64,000 nucleotides of DNA from Cyclobacterium jeungdonense (GCF_010994275.1 NZ_WMCD01000006.1:186001-250000), one strand, 5' to 3'; positions 27,740 to 38,307 are shown, counted from the first letter of the stretch. Translations and numbers: made by a program. Notes: generated by a model from the sequence alone, not told the origin.

Positions 27740-28432
27740 TCATAAACGTGGGTATATCAGGTGGCTTCTGATACCCATGATGATTAAAAGCTGCGCTAAT
27801 ATATAGGTACCCATGATTATGACTTCGCCATCTGGAATGGGGTGAAAAAACCTGTCCAGTGCCAGAAAGCCATCAGAAATAAAAAATAGAAAAGCACCCA
27901 GAAACAATTGCCAAAAGCTGGCAGCATTGGTTCTTCCAAACCGTTCCCGGGCCATAGTTAACATCATGACCAAGACTAGCAAATACAAGACTAGGGGTAT
28001 TTCTAACTCATTCAACTGCTTATGGATCAAAAAATAAACAAAGGCTGCCAAAATGTAAACCGGTAGATTGTACAGGAACATTTTGATAAAATTCACTTTA
28101 AGTGGGTTAAAGATATGGTTCTGGGTAAGCTTGAAAGCAATGATATAGCATATATGGGTCATGAAGAAAGCACCGAGACCGTAGAGAAACAGGTTCGGAA
28201 AGAGGAGTAACACATCGCCAGCCAATGAAAAAAATAACGCGGCAGAAACACTTTTTCGTAACAAACTCCCTTTAATGAGTGCGGTGGATTGAAGGAAATA
28301 ACCTAGCAATGAAGCAATGATAAGGGGTTTACTATAAATACGGTACTGGCTTTCAAAGTTGACAATCAACGCCATGTCCGTCAAGGCTACAAATAAAAAA
28401 AGATAGAGCCAGACAATTCCTTTTTTATACAT
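27740..28432 (-). CDS. Lysoplasmalogenase/YhhN family membrane protein
   Basis: The protein has 230 aa with about eight predicted membrane helices. The YhhN/TMEM86 signatures are 'YSKPLIIASLLGYF', 'FFSLAGDVLLLFPN' and 'LFFISDGFLALDRF'; two Asp residues lie at the helix ends where the family has its putative active site. Known members hydrolyse the vinyl-ether bond of lysoplasmalogens, but many bacterial members are untested. It converges with aspS, 26 nt between the stops, with no clear terminator. Confidence 0.88.
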   Translation of the reverse strand: MYKKGIVWLYLFLFVALTDMALIVNFESQYRIYSKPLIIASLLGYFLQSTALIKGSLLRKSVSAALFFSLAGDVLLLFPNLFLYGLGAFFMTHICYIIAFKLTQNHIFNPLKVNFIKMFLYNLPVYILAAFVYFLIHKQLNELEIPLVLYLLVLVMMLTMARERFGRTNAASFWQLFLGAFLFFISDGFLALDRFFHPIPDGEVIIMGTYILAQLLIIMGIRSHLIYPRL

Positions 28433-28844
28433 GCTTTTTATTTTAGTTAGCTTAATTTGAAGAGTTCAAGATAAAGACTTTCATTGGGAAATTTCAATCC
28501 ATACTATCAATTCCGAGCCTGCGAAAAATAACACTTGAGTCGTTTTGCTCACTTCGACGGGGCTTTCCTAATAGACCAGATTTCTTTTCGAAATCAGAAC
28601 TTTTGTTAGGTGATTTTTCAGATTTCAGTTTTTAACCTCCGAAATTACCATTTTTAGCGGGCTTGAAAAAACTTCCTTCGTAATTCCGAAGTTAGGGATA
28701 TGTTAACTACTTTTGTTAGCAGAACGGAAAACTTAACAATTCGTAAAACCATTCCGCTTTAATTGCACTTACCTTTGTAAAAGCCCAAGTAACCTGAACA
28801 AAAAACTACTAAGGAATTATTTACTTCTACCAACTATTAAAAAC
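28433..28844 (+). promoter_or_regulatory. Upstream region of the Oar-like receptor
   Basis: This 412-nt region between divergent genes has no open frame of note. TACCTTTG at 28770-28777 matches the -7 TAnnTTTG box and would give a leader of about 60 nt before 28845. No matching -33 TTTG is evident. Nothing else was recognised. Confidence 0.4.
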
Positions 28845-31800
28845 ATGAGGCAAAAATTACAAAAAAGTCTTTTGGTCATCCTATTCTTCGTATTTGCGAT
28901 GGGTAGTGTGATGGGGCAGGTTACGACGAGTTACCTGCAAGGGATCGTTACAGACGGTGATGGGGAAACACTCCCCGGTGCAAATGTGGTCGCCATACAC
29001 GAACCGTCCGGCACAAGATATGGCACTGTGACAAATATGGAAGGTCGGTTTACCCTACCAAATCTTCGTACCGGAGGTCCGTATTCTGTTCAAATCAGTT
29101 TTATCGGTTTCAGATCTCAATCCTACACGGATTTAATTCTGAAATTAGGAGAACCATACTCCCTTAATGTAGTTCTTATGGATGAAAGTGCGGATCTATC
29201 GGAAATTGTGGTTACGGCCTCAAGGTCAAGTGATTTTGGATCTTCCCGCACAGGTGCCGCCACCAATATTAGTAACGAGCAGGTCAATTCCCTGCCGACA
29301 ATCCAAAGAAGCTTAACTGACTTTACCCGACTCACTCCACAAGCCAATGGGAATAGTTTTGCCGGAAGAGATGGTCGGTACAACAACGTCCAGATTGATG
29401 GTGCCAACTTCAATAACGGGTTCGGGTTAAGTGACGGATTGCTTCCCGGAGGGAGGTCTCAACCAATCTCTCTGGACGCTATCGAAGAAATTACTGTAAA
29501 TATTGCCCCCTTTGACGTGAGGCAGAGTGGGTTTACCGGTGCCGGCGTAAATGCCATCACCCGAAGTGGAACCAACACATTTGAAGGTTCGGCTTTCGGA
29601 TTTTTCAGAAATCAAGACTTTAACGGAAGACAGGTTGGAAACCTGGAATTGGATGAGCAAGACCAGGCATCAACCCGTATTCTAGGGTTTAGACTCGGAG
29701 GCCCCATCATCGAAAATAAACTTTTCTTTTTTGTCAATGCCGAGCAGACCAAAAACGAAGGAACCAACCCTAATGCGATCAATTTGTGGAAGCCTTCCCA
29801 AGATGGGGTAGCTATTCCGGATCAAAACATCGCCCGTACCAGGGAATCCGACCTGATAGCCGTCCGCAACCACTTGATAAATCAATGGGGATATGATCCG
29901 GGAAGGTACGAGGGCTATGCCAACGATGCCGGAGATGAGAGCCTTTCCTTATTTGCGAGGTTGGATTGGAACATTAATGATAAACACAAGTTATCTGCCA
30001 GGTTTAGTAACGTTCGTGGATCCAGATCCTCTCTGGTAAATGGCTCATCCGGTCCCAGACCCAGGTCAGGCACCGACAGGGTTAGTGATCAGTCCATCGC
30101 TTTTGAGTCCACACAATATGGGTTTGATGATATCGTCGACTCTTACGCTATCGAATTGAGCAGTTATTTTACTCCCAAACTTTCGAACCAATTCATCGGA
30201 TCTTATTCCAAAATCCAAACTACCCGCTCTTCTTTCAGCAGCAGGGTATTTCCAACGATAGACATTTGGTCGGGAGTAGGTACCAGTCCTACTACAGGTT
30301 TGCCTGATGGGGGAAGCAACTACATGACGGCAGGATATGATCCGTTTACCTATGGCAACGACGTGATCAATAACAATTTTAACTTTGTTAACAACCTGAG
30401 CTACATAGAAGGGAAACATGAAATCACTGCAGGGGCTGCCTTTGAATCTCAAAATTTTGGAAACCAGTTCTTAAGGATCGGAGCTTCCTATTACCGTTAC
30501 GCGTCAGTTGATGACTTTCTTACCACAGGTACTCCGAATGAAGTTTCACCAATCATGTTTGGAATCACATACCCATACGAAGGAGCCGATACCTATGGAG
30601 GAGTGACTTTGGGAACAGCGGGCCTTTATCTGCAGGACAAGATCAATGTAAATCAAAAGTTAGATTTGACCATTGGCGTACGTGGGGAAGTACCCTTGTT
30701 TTTGAATGAATTGACTACGAATGAAGAAATCGATGCGTTGGAGTTTCGTTCTATCAGCGGAGGTTCAAAGAATTATACCTCTGGTGAATGGCCAAAATCC
30801 AGGCTAAACTTAAGTCCAAGGGTAGGTTTCAATTACGACGTAACCGGTGATGGAGTACTCAAGCTTCGTGGAGGTACTGGAATTTTCTATGGAAATATCC
30901 CATTTGTTTGGTTTACCAACATGCCCTCTGGAGCGGGAGGATACCAAAACAACGTAGAACCTAACGGTTACGATCAGGTGGAAGGATGGATTGATGGCAT
31001 AACCTTTAATCCTGAACAGTATTATTGGCCAAACAACCCACCTGCAGGAGCTGAAGACGTATTTTTGACTGGCCCTGAAGGAGGCGTGCCTGGAACCATC
31101 GCTTTGGTAGATGACGAATTCAAAATGCCAAGTGTTTGGAGAACCAGTCTTGGATTGGATTACGAGATGCCATCCTTACCAATCACTCTGACTACGGATC
31201 TGATGTATACCCGGGATGTAAATGCGGTTTATCAGTTTCTTGCCAACCGGGCGGAAGCTACCGAATTTATAAACAATGGAAATGACAATCGTGAATTTTA
31301 TCCAAGCGGAGCTCCAGCTTACAATCCAGCTGTAGGAGCTAATAATGTATTTATTCTATCTAATACCGAAGAAAAGGGGAATATTTTCAACGCTACCTTT
31401 AGCGCAAATATCAATGCTGGACAAGGGTTTTTTGGATCTCTGGCATATACTTATACCTATGCAGACGAAGTTTCAAGTAATCCCGGATCTTCAGCCAATT
31501 CTGCTTTTGCAGGACCAAATATCAACAATCCAAATCAGCAATTGCTGTACCCGTCGTTTTTTGCAGTGCCTCACCGTGTAGTAGGTAGCTTGTCCTATCA
31601 ATTCAATTACCTGAACCATGCTTCCACGACCGTGTCACTGTTTTATACTGGCTCGAATCAGGGTAGGTTTAGTTACCGCTACTTGAATGACGTCAATAAC
31701 GACGGTATCAATTCAGACTTGCTTTACGTTCCTGCAAACGACAGCGAAATAAACTTTGCCGATATAGAGGATAACAATGGAGTCGTTCAGTTTACTGCCG

Positions 31801-32216
31801 CCGAGCAATTGGCTGCCTTTAATGCCTATATAGATAACGATTCCCACCTTAGTTCCAGAAGAGGCCAGTATGCGGAAAGAAATGCTAATCTGATCCCCTG
31901 GTTAAGCAGGATGGATGTTCGGATCCTTCAGGACGTATTTACCGATATCGGAAGCAGAAAAAACACCCTTCAAATCAGTTTGGATGTACTGAATGTTGGA
32001 AACCTGCTGAATTCCGACTGGGGAATTGCCCAAGGGCTTAACAATGCTCAAAATCTATTGGTACCAGTTAGCGTAGAACAAAATGGTCCTTCTACATTTA
32101 GAATGAACACGGTGGCGCAAAATGGAGAAACGGTACTTCCAACCACTCCGTTCAGAAACATTACCAATACCAGCACTACCTGGAGTATGCAGGTTGGGTT
32201 AAGGTATATCTTCTAA
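28845..32216 (+). CDS. Oar-like TonB-dependent outer-membrane receptor
   Basis: The protein has 1123 aa. After a signal peptide ('MGSVMGQ') comes a carboxypeptidase-regulatory domain (about 30-115, 'LQGIVTDGDGETLPGANVV'), then the plug ('SEIVVTASRSSDFGSSRTG', 'GRDGRYNNVQIDGANFNNG') and a long barrel ending 'TWSMQVGLRYIF' with a terminal Phe. The 'RNxxxDGxxFNN' plug and large loops resemble Oar proteins rather than SusC: there is no SusD partner. A peptide or protein-fragment cargo is possible but cannot be read here. It is monocistronic, with its own terminator. Confidence 0.9.
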   Translation: MRQKLQKSLLVILFFVFAMGSVMGQVTTSYLQGIVTDGDGETLPGANVVAIHEPSGTRYGTVTNMEGRFTLPNLRTGGPYSVQISFIGFRSQSYTDLILKLGEPYSLNVVLMDESADLSEIVVTASRSSDFGSSRTGAATNISNEQVNSLPTIQRSLTDFTRLTPQANGNSFAGRDGRYNNVQIDGANFNNGFGLSDGLLPGGRSQPISLDAIEEITVNIAPFDVRQSGFTGAGVNAITRSGTNTFEGSAFGFFRNQDFNGRQVGNLELDEQDQASTRILGFRLGGPIIENKLFFFVNAEQTKNEGTNPNAINLWKPSQDGVAIPDQNIARTRESDLIAVRNHLINQWGYDPGRYEGYANDAGDESLSLFARLDWNINDKHKLSARFSNVRGSRSSLVNGSSGPRPRSGTDRVSDQSIAFESTQYGFDDIVDSYAIELSSYFTPKLSNQFIGSYSKIQTTRSSFSSRVFPTIDIWSGVGTSPTTGLPDGGSNYMTAGYDPFTYGNDVINNNFNFVNNLSYIEGKHEITAGAAFESQNFGNQFLRIGASYYRYASVDDFLTTGTPNEVSPIMFGITYPYEGADTYGGVTLGTAGLYLQDKINVNQKLDLTIGVRGEVPLFLNELTTNEEIDALEFRSISGGSKNYTSGEWPKSRLNLSPRVGFNYDVTGDGVLKLRGGTGIFYGNIPFVWFTNMPSGAGGYQNNVEPNGYDQVEGWIDGITFNPEQYYWPNNPPAGAEDVFLTGPEGGVPGTIALVDDEFKMPSVWRTSLGLDYEMPSLPITLTTDLMYTRDVNAVYQFLANRAEATEFINNGNDNREFYPSGAPAYNPAVGANNVFILSNTEEKGNIFNATFSANINAGQGFFGSLAYTYTYADEVSSNPGSSANSAFAGPNINNPNQQLLYPSFFAVPHRVVGSLSYQFNYLNHASTTVSLFYTGSNQGRFSYRYLNDVNNDGINSDLLYVPANDSEINFADIEDNNGVVQFTAAEQLAAFNAYIDNDSHLSSRRGQYAERNANLIPWLSRMDVRILQDVFTDIGSRKNTLQISLDVLNVGNLLNSDWGIAQGLNNAQNLLVPVSVEQNGPSTFRMNTVAQNGETVLPTTPFRNITNTSTTWSMQVGLRYIF

Positions 32217-32239
32217 TTTGAAGAACAAGCTTACAAACT

Positions 32240-32272
32240 AAAAAAGCCAACCTGATCTCAGGTGGCTTTTTT
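32240..32272 (+). terminator. Rho-independent terminator of the Oar-like gene
   Basis: The hairpin AAAAAGCC-A-ACCTG / CAGGT-GGCTTTTTT, with a four-base loop and one bulged A, is followed by a T run and lies 24 nt after the stop. Confidence 0.85.
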
Positions 32273-32674
32273 ATTTTGCGGGGGTGAATTTTTGAGTCTT
32301 CACACGAAATCGAGCGAGACGCAAGCGACATGCAGAGGGATGATTTTAAAGCATGAAAGATTCCACCCCGACCTTCGGTGCGGGAAAGGTTATGGTCGTT
32401 AAAAAACAATTGTAATCCTATGAAAAATAGGTAGATTTGAAAAAGTAGGGCTAAAATGAAAGTGGTTTTAAAAATGGTTCGGAAATTTAGCCATTAATGG
32501 CTTGGTTTCACCTTTTATATTTTATTACTTTTCCTCATTAAAAAAACCAGTTAATTTGCCATGAATGGAGTATAATTTCTAATGGATGTATTTCTTTAGT
32601 GATCCCTACTGAAGTAAAGTTACCTGTTGAATTTCAAACTTTCCGAACCGGCAACGGTTGGATAGAAGTGCCAT
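32273..32674 (+). other. Intergenic stretch before the RND operon
   Basis: About 440 nt lie between the terminator and the efflux start at 32717. There is no supported gene. A small GC-rich hairpin-like patch lies near 32367-32390 and the rest is AT-rich. No clear promoter box or repressor palindrome was seen, and no regulator gene is adjacent. Confidence 0.45.
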
Positions 32675-32716
32675 TTGTTTTGCTGCTTGTTAAGATTAGT
32701 TATTTTAGAGAACAGA

Positions 32717-33793
32717 ATGAAAAACCAGACTAAAATCATTTTGACCATTAGTATCCTATTGGTTATAGGAATTATATTTTTTTACCCAAGGATAAACTTT
32801 ACAGAAAGTCAGGATAATTCCCCAACGCAGGCAGCGGAGCCTGGTGCTCAAAATGCCATGCCCGTTGAAGCGATCACGTTAAAGGAGGAGAAACTCGAAA
32901 ATAGCCTCAACATTACTGGAGCGCTTATTCCAAATGAAATGGTGAGCCTACGTCCGGAAATAGCTGGCCTTGTAGAAAAAGTTTCTTTTGAGGAAGGGCA
33001 ATTTGTCAGAAAAGGGACTCCCTTATTGTACCTGAATGACGACGAGTTACGGGCACAATATGACCGGCTGGACTACACCAAAAAACTGTACGAAAGCCAG
33101 GAAAACCGCCAAAAGCAATTGCTTTCAAGGGAAGCCATCAGTCAGGAGGAGTACGATATTGTACTGAACCAATACAACACCAACCTGGCCGATCTCAGAC
33201 TGATAGAGGCCCAGCTCAGCAAAACGGTCATTCGTGCCCCTTTCGACGGGGAACTTGGTTTTCGGCAGGTATCTGAGGGAAGTGTCATAGCGAGCTCGGA
33301 TGTAATCGCCACCATTGTAAACGTGGATCCCATAAAGGTTGAGTTCTCCATTCCCGAAAGGTACTCAAATGAGATCAAGGTCGGATCCCAAATATTTTTT
33401 CGTTCCAATGTTTCCAATGAAGAAGCAGTGGGAGAAGTATATGCCATTGAGCCAAATATTGACGTTGCTACACGAACCTTGAAAATCAGGGCAAAAAGTC
33501 CCAACAAGGACAAAAAATTCCTACCGGGAATGTTTGTGCGGATAAGATTGGTATTGAATGAAGTAGATGACGCATTGTTGGTTCCTTCCGAATCGGTCGT
33601 TCCAGAATTGGAAGGGTATAAGGTATTTGTAGCTAAAGAGGGTGTTGTCGAGTCCAGGAGAGTTGTTATCGGACAAAGGACAGACACCCAAGTACAAATT
33701 GTTGACGGTTTAAAACCAGGAGAACAGGTTTTAACAACCGGTATTTTACAAGCAAGGGATGGAATGCCCGTAGCCATTACATTAATCAACTGA
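32717..33793 (+). CDS. RND efflux periplasmic adaptor (membrane fusion protein)
   Basis: The protein has 358 aa from ATG 32717; the frame opens at 32675, but the anchor 'MKNQTKIILTISILLVIGIIFF' begins at 32717. Lipoyl/barrel-sandwich halves flank a helical hairpin: 'LRPEIAGLVEKVSFEEGQFVRKGTPLLYL' at about 80-110 and 'TVIRAPFDGELGFRQVSEGS' at about 170-190. Beta-barrel and membrane-proximal domains follow ('LLVPSESVVPELEGYKVFV'). It links the inner-membrane pump to the TolC channel. First gene of a three-gene operon. Confidence 0.95.
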   Translation: MKNQTKIILTISILLVIGIIFFYPRINFTESQDNSPTQAAEPGAQNAMPVEAITLKEEKLENSLNITGALIPNEMVSLRPEIAGLVEKVSFEEGQFVRKGTPLLYLNDDELRAQYDRLDYTKKLYESQENRQKQLLSREAISQEEYDIVLNQYNTNLADLRLIEAQLSKTVIRAPFDGELGFRQVSEGSVIASSDVIATIVNVDPIKVEFSIPERYSNEIKVGSQIFFRSNVSNEEAVGEVYAIEPNIDVATRTLKIRAKSPNKDKKFLPGMFVRIRLVLNEVDDALLVPSESVVPELEGYKVFVAKEGVVESRRVVIGQRTDTQVQIVDGLKPGEQVLTTGILQARDGMPVAITLIN

Positions 33794-33799
33794 TAATCC

Positions 33800-36700
33800 A
33801 TGTCCAGCTTATCAACCATCAGCATCCGAAGGCCCGTACTGTCCATAGTGATGTCCTTAACCATTATGATTTTTGGCATTATCGGAATTTCTTTCCTTGG
33901 GATCAGGGAATTTCCTAGTGTAGATCCTCCGGTTGTCAACGTGAGAACCACTTATGTAGGGGCTAATGCAGACGTAATCGAGGCCCAGATTACAGAACCT
34001 TTGGAAGAGGGAATTAATGGTATATCCGGTATTAAGTCCCTTACTTCCATTAGCAACGATGGTGGCAGCAGTATCACCGTGGAATTTGATGTGGGAGCCA
34101 ATATGGAGGCTGCCGCCAATGATGTCAGGGACCGGGTTTCCAGGGCCCAGAGGAACCTCCCGCCGGATTCAGATCCTCCTATTGTCACCAAACAGGATGC
34201 TGATACCCAACCCATAGTCTTTTTAAATGTACAAAGCAATCAACGCAGCCTTTTGGAGTTGTCTGATATCGCCAATAATGTGTTTAAAGAGCGGCTTCAA
34301 ACCATTGATGGGGTGAGTGAGATCCGTATTTGGGGTGAAAAGGAATATGCCATCCGTCTCAGGATGGATCCGCTCAGAATGGCTTCTTATGGCATCACCC
34401 CCTTGGATGTACTGGCTAAAGTACAAAGTGAGAATGTGGAACTTCCTACTGGTAGTATTGAAGGCGAATCCATTGAGCTTTCCGTAAGGACCAGGAGTAG
34501 GATGAGCACACCTGATGAATTCAATAGGTTGATCATTAAAGAGGAGTCAAATAATGTGGTGCGCTTTCAGGATATAGGAAGAGCAGAGTTGGCCCCGCTC
34601 AATGAACGGACCGTGTTAAAGCGGGATGGAATTCCCATGGTGGGGGTGGCTTTGGTTCCCCTTCCGGGATCTAACAGTATAGAAATCATGGACGAATTTT
34701 ACCGTCGACTTGAATTCATCCAAAAGGACCTTCCTCCTGATATTGAATTGGGGATAGGATTTGACACGACCCAATACATTAGGAGTTCCATAAGTGAAGT
34801 TCAGCAGACCATCTTGGTGGCTTTTGTATTAGTGGTTTTGATTATTTTCCTTTTTCTGAGAGATTGGAGAACCACCTTCATTCCTGTACTTACCATTCCC
34901 ATCAGTTTGATTGGGGTTTTCTTTGTTATGTATTTTGCCGGGTTTTCCATCAACGTACTTACACTTTTAGGAATCGTGCTGTCCATTGGATTGGTAGTGG
35001 ATGATGCGATTGTGGTGTTGGAAAATATTTACACAAAAATTGAGGGAGGAGAGGATCCGGATAAGGCTTCTGAAAAAGGTGCCGAAGAAATCTTCTTTGC
35101 CGTTATTGCCACGACTGTTGCCTTGGCAGCCGTGTTTTTGCCGGTCATTTTCCTTACCGGTACCACAGGAAGGCTGTTTCGTGAATTTGGTGTGGTTGTG
35201 GCCGGCGCGGTGATCATTTCTTCATTCGTGGCCTTGACTATGACACCCATGCTTAGTTCCAAATTATTGAAAAAAAGGGAAAAGCAGAACTGGCTTTATA
35301 GAAAAACAGAGCCTTTTTTCCTTTGGTTAAATGAGATATATGCAAATGCACTGTCTCAATTCATGAAAGTGAGGGGGGTATCTTTTTTGGTCATTGCCCT
35401 AATGGGCATCGGGACCTATTTTTTATTTAATGATATTCCTTCTGAGTTGGCTCCCTTGGAAGACCGGGGACAGATACGGATCAATATGGCGGGTCCGGAA
35501 GGTGCCACCTTTGGGTATATGGATAGGGTTATAGATGAAATGACTGAAGAGTTGAAGGAATTGGTTCCTGACGAGGAAAGGGAGGGATTGATTTCTGTAA
35601 CCTCTCCTGGATTCGGAACTGCCAGTACCAACTCAGGTTTTCTTAGGGTAATACTCAAGGACGCTTCTGAAAGATCCCGATCTCAGCAAGAAATTTTCGA
35701 CGAAGTATCGGAATATCTAAAATCAAAAACGGCGGTGAGGGCTTTTGCTGCCCAGGAGCCCTCCATCGGGGATAGAAGAGCAGGGCTACCCATTCAATAT
35801 GTCATACAGGCACAAACTTTGGAGAAACTAAAGGAAATCATTCCTGTTTTCATGGAAAGGGTAGGTCAAAATCCCGCATTTAGTTTCTCAGATGTGAACC
35901 TGAAATTCACCAAACCGGAGATAGAAGTAGAAATTGATAGGGAAAAAGCCCGGAATATTGGGGTTTCTGTCCAGGAAATTGCAAGAACATTACAATTAAG
36001 TTACTCCGGGCAGAGGTTTGATTATTTCATTATGAACGGGAAACAATACCAGGTGGTAGGCGAAATGCAGTTGGAAGACCGGAATGAGCCTATCAACTTA
36101 AGAATGCTTTATGTTCGAGGTGAGGATGGGCAGTTGGTACAGATGGACAACGTGGTAACCATTACGGAAAGAAGTACGCCTCCTCAATTGTACCGGTATA
36201 ATCGATTTGTGAGTGCCACTGTTCAAGCCCAGTTAGCCCCAGGGGAGACCGTCGGAACAGGGTTGGAAGAAATGGACAAAATTGCGTCTGAAGTACTGGA
36301 CGAAACCTATTCCACTGATGTTGCCGGGCTTTCAAAAGAATACCGTGACAGTTCCAGCAGTTTGGTGTTTGCCTTTATTTTCGCCTTGGTATTGATTTAC
36401 CTGGTGCTTTCTGCGCAGTTTGAAAGTTTCTTGGATCCATTGACCATCATGTTTACCGTCCCGTTGGCCATATTCGGAGCACTTTTTTCTTTATGGTTAT
36501 TTGATTTTACCTTGAACGTATTCAGTCAGATAGGTATTATTATGCTTATAGGGTTAGTTACTAAGAACGGCATTTTGATTGTGGAATTTGCCAACCAAAG
36601 AAAAGCCCAGGGAATGAGCATTGGAGAGGCCATCGAAGGAGCTGCAGCTGCGCGCTTCAGGCCCATTTTGATGACCAGTTTGTCCACTATATTAGGAATC

Positions 36701-36862
36701 TTACCGATAGCACTCGCACTAGGTGCGGGTTCCGAAGGAAGGGTCCCAATGGGAGTGGCAGTAATTGGCGGGTTATTGCTGGCAACCATTTTGACCTTAT
36801 TTGTGATCCCGGGCATTTATACTTATTTGACATCCAAAACTGGCAGGTTAGCAAGAGTCTGA
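33800..36862 (+). CDS. RND efflux pump permease (AcrB/HAE1-like)
   Basis: The protein has 1020 aa, the usual length, with 12 membrane helices and two large periplasmic loops. TM4 carries the proton-relay signature 'GLVVDDAIVVLENIY' with the Asp pair, and the N-terminus 'SIRRPVLSIVMSLTIMIFG' and C-terminal 'FEGAAAARFRPILMTSLSTI'-like motif (here 'IEGAAAARFRPILMT') are standard. It uses the proton gradient to export hydrophobic compounds; the actual substrates cannot be told. It starts 6 nt after the adaptor stop. Confidence 0.96.
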   Translation: MSSLSTISIRRPVLSIVMSLTIMIFGIIGISFLGIREFPSVDPPVVNVRTTYVGANADVIEAQITEPLEEGINGISGIKSLTSISNDGGSSITVEFDVGANMEAAANDVRDRVSRAQRNLPPDSDPPIVTKQDADTQPIVFLNVQSNQRSLLELSDIANNVFKERLQTIDGVSEIRIWGEKEYAIRLRMDPLRMASYGITPLDVLAKVQSENVELPTGSIEGESIELSVRTRSRMSTPDEFNRLIIKEESNNVVRFQDIGRAELAPLNERTVLKRDGIPMVGVALVPLPGSNSIEIMDEFYRRLEFIQKDLPPDIELGIGFDTTQYIRSSISEVQQTILVAFVLVVLIIFLFLRDWRTTFIPVLTIPISLIGVFFVMYFAGFSINVLTLLGIVLSIGLVVDDAIVVLENIYTKIEGGEDPDKASEKGAEEIFFAVIATTVALAAVFLPVIFLTGTTGRLFREFGVVVAGAVIISSFVALTMTPMLSSKLLKKREKQNWLYRKTEPFFLWLNEIYANALSQFMKVRGVSFLVIALMGIGTYFLFNDIPSELAPLEDRGQIRINMAGPEGATFGYMDRVIDEMTEELKELVPDEEREGLISVTSPGFGTASTNSGFLRVILKDASERSRSQQEIFDEVSEYLKSKTAVRAFAAQEPSIGDRRAGLPIQYVIQAQTLEKLKEIIPVFMERVGQNPAFSFSDVNLKFTKPEIEVEIDREKARNIGVSVQEIARTLQLSYSGQRFDYFIMNGKQYQVVGEMQLEDRNEPINLRMLYVRGEDGQLVQMDNVVTITERSTPPQLYRYNRFVSATVQAQLAPGETVGTGLEEMDKIASEVLDETYSTDVAGLSKEYRDSSSSLVFAFIFALVLIYLVLSAQFESFLDPLTIMFTVPLAIFGALFSLWLFDFTLNVFSQIGIIMLIGLVTKNGILIVEFANQRKAQGMSIGEAIEGAAAARFRPILMTSLSTILGILPIALALGAGSEGRVPMGVAVIGGLLLATILTLFVIPGIYTYLTSKTGRLARV

Positions 36863-36863
36863 T

Positions 36864-38186
36864 ATGAAGAAATTTTTATTGATTGGTTTAGTGGGAATAG
36901 GTAGCTACAGCCTGTTTGCACAGGAAAGCGAAACGTTAACCTTTGAAAAAGCCGTTGAAATCGGGTTGGAAAACAACTTTGATGTTAAAATTGCCACCAA
37001 CCAGGTTTTATTGACTGAAAATGATCGGAAGATAGCCACTAGTGTTCTAATGCCTACCGTGGACCTGAATAATTCCAGAGGGTACAGGAGGGAAGATACC
37101 GAACAGGCTTTCGTGAGTGATCCTGAAAACCCCAGGGTCATACCTGGAGCCCAGACCCGCACCAATAACTACAGTCTGGTAGGTATCTATGGTTTCAGTG
37201 CAGATGCGGTCGTAGCGCTCCAACGGTTGGGAAAACTGGCAGAAGTAAGTGAACTCGAAGCCAAAGTTGTGATCGAAAATACCGTAGCAGCGATTGCAAC
37301 TGCCTATTACAGGCTGGTTTTGGAGCAACAACGATATGAAGTACTTAACAATACGCTGGAACTTTCTAATGAAAGATTGGAAATAGCCAAAGCTCAGTAT
37401 GAGTTTGGTAGGGCATCCAAACGAGATTTTCTGGCCGCCCAGGTAGATTACAATGCCGATTTGACCGCTTTGGTCAGTCAGGAACAGGTAATTCAGAATT
37501 CCAGAGTTAATTTGAATGAATTACTCGCAGTAGGCCCTGATTATGATTTTGCAGTCAATGACACCATCACCGTTCAAGAGGACCTTTATCTGGGTGATCT
37601 GAAAGAGGATGCTTTCAGTAATAACAAGACGTTTTTGGTGACACAGCGCATGGAAAACGTGGCCTACCTGCAACTTAAAGAACTAAGAGCTCAGCGCTTG
37701 CCTACCATCACTCTGAATGGATCTTACAATGACAACCAGCTGAATTCGGATGCGGGTTTTTTGTTGAGCAACCAGCAACAGGGTATTAACCTTGGGGCAA
37801 CCATTAGCTTAAATCTTTTCAGTGGTCTTTCTCTGAACCGGCAAATTCAGGGAGCCAAGATTCAGATCAATAACCAAAGGCATTTGATGGAACAATACGA
37901 GAACCAGATGCTTTCTGATTTGCAACGCACCTTTAATACCTATGAAAATAGCAAAAGGTTACTGGAAATAGAAAAGAACAATTATGACGTAGCGATTGAA
38001 AATGCCGATATCACATTGGATCGGTTTCGGTTAGGGATTACAAACTACCTCGAATTCCGTGATGCACAGGTGAATCGCCTGCAGGCAGAAAGCCGATTGA
38101 TAGAGTCTCTTTTTACAATCAAAGAAAATGAAATTGAATTAATGCGACTTTCGGGCAAAATTTATTTTTTCGAAAATGCGGACTAG
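36864..38186 (+). CDS. TolC family outer-membrane efflux channel
   Basis: The protein has 440 aa. The signal peptide ends in 'SYSLFAQ'. Two OEP repeats form the tunnel helices: 'LTFEKAVEIGLENNFDVKIA' opens the first, and 'ERLEIAKAQYEFGRASKRDFL' and 'ENADITLDRFRLGITNYLEFRD' (split across the second repeat) are typical. It completes the tripartite pump with the two genes upstream (1 nt between permease stop and this ATG). The stop codon lies in the loop of a terminator hairpin. Confidence 0.95.
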   Translation: MKKFLLIGLVGIGSYSLFAQESETLTFEKAVEIGLENNFDVKIATNQVLLTENDRKIATSVLMPTVDLNNSRGYRREDTEQAFVSDPENPRVIPGAQTRTNNYSLVGIYGFSADAVVALQRLGKLAEVSELEAKVVIENTVAAIATAYYRLVLEQQRYEVLNNTLELSNERLEIAKAQYEFGRASKRDFLAAQVDYNADLTALVSQEQVIQNSRVNLNELLAVGPDYDFAVNDTITVQEDLYLGDLKEDAFSNNKTFLVTQRMENVAYLQLKELRAQRLPTITLNGSYNDNQLNSDAGFLLSNQQQGINLGATISLNLFSGLSLNRQIQGAKIQINNQRHLMEQYENQMLSDLQRTFNTYENSKRLLEIEKNNYDVAIENADITLDRFRLGITNYLEFRDAQVNRLQAESRLIESLFTIKENEIELMRLSGKIYFFENAD

Positions 38187-38244
38187 CGCATTTTTTTTTA
38201 AACAGATAAAATATGGGCCTGGGGTAATCCTCCGGGCCTTTTTT
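38173..38244 (+). terminator. Tandem terminators after the RND operon
   Basis: First hairpin: AAAATGCG / CGCATTTT (38173-38194), a perfect 8-bp stem with the loop GACTAG containing the TolC stop codon, then a run of T. Second: GGCCTGGGG / CTCCGGGCC (38216-38238) with two G-T pairs and a T run to 38244. Confidence 0.85.
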
Positions 38245-38307
38245 GTTTTATTAAGGATAAAAAGCTATTATTGAATAAACCAACGCCCTTTTGGGACTGC
38301 CTATTGT

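Noticed and set aside
33142..33951. 269-codon minus-strand frame across the adaptor/permease junction
   Set aside because: Antisense of two well-supported genes; amino-acid pattern is that of reverse codons.
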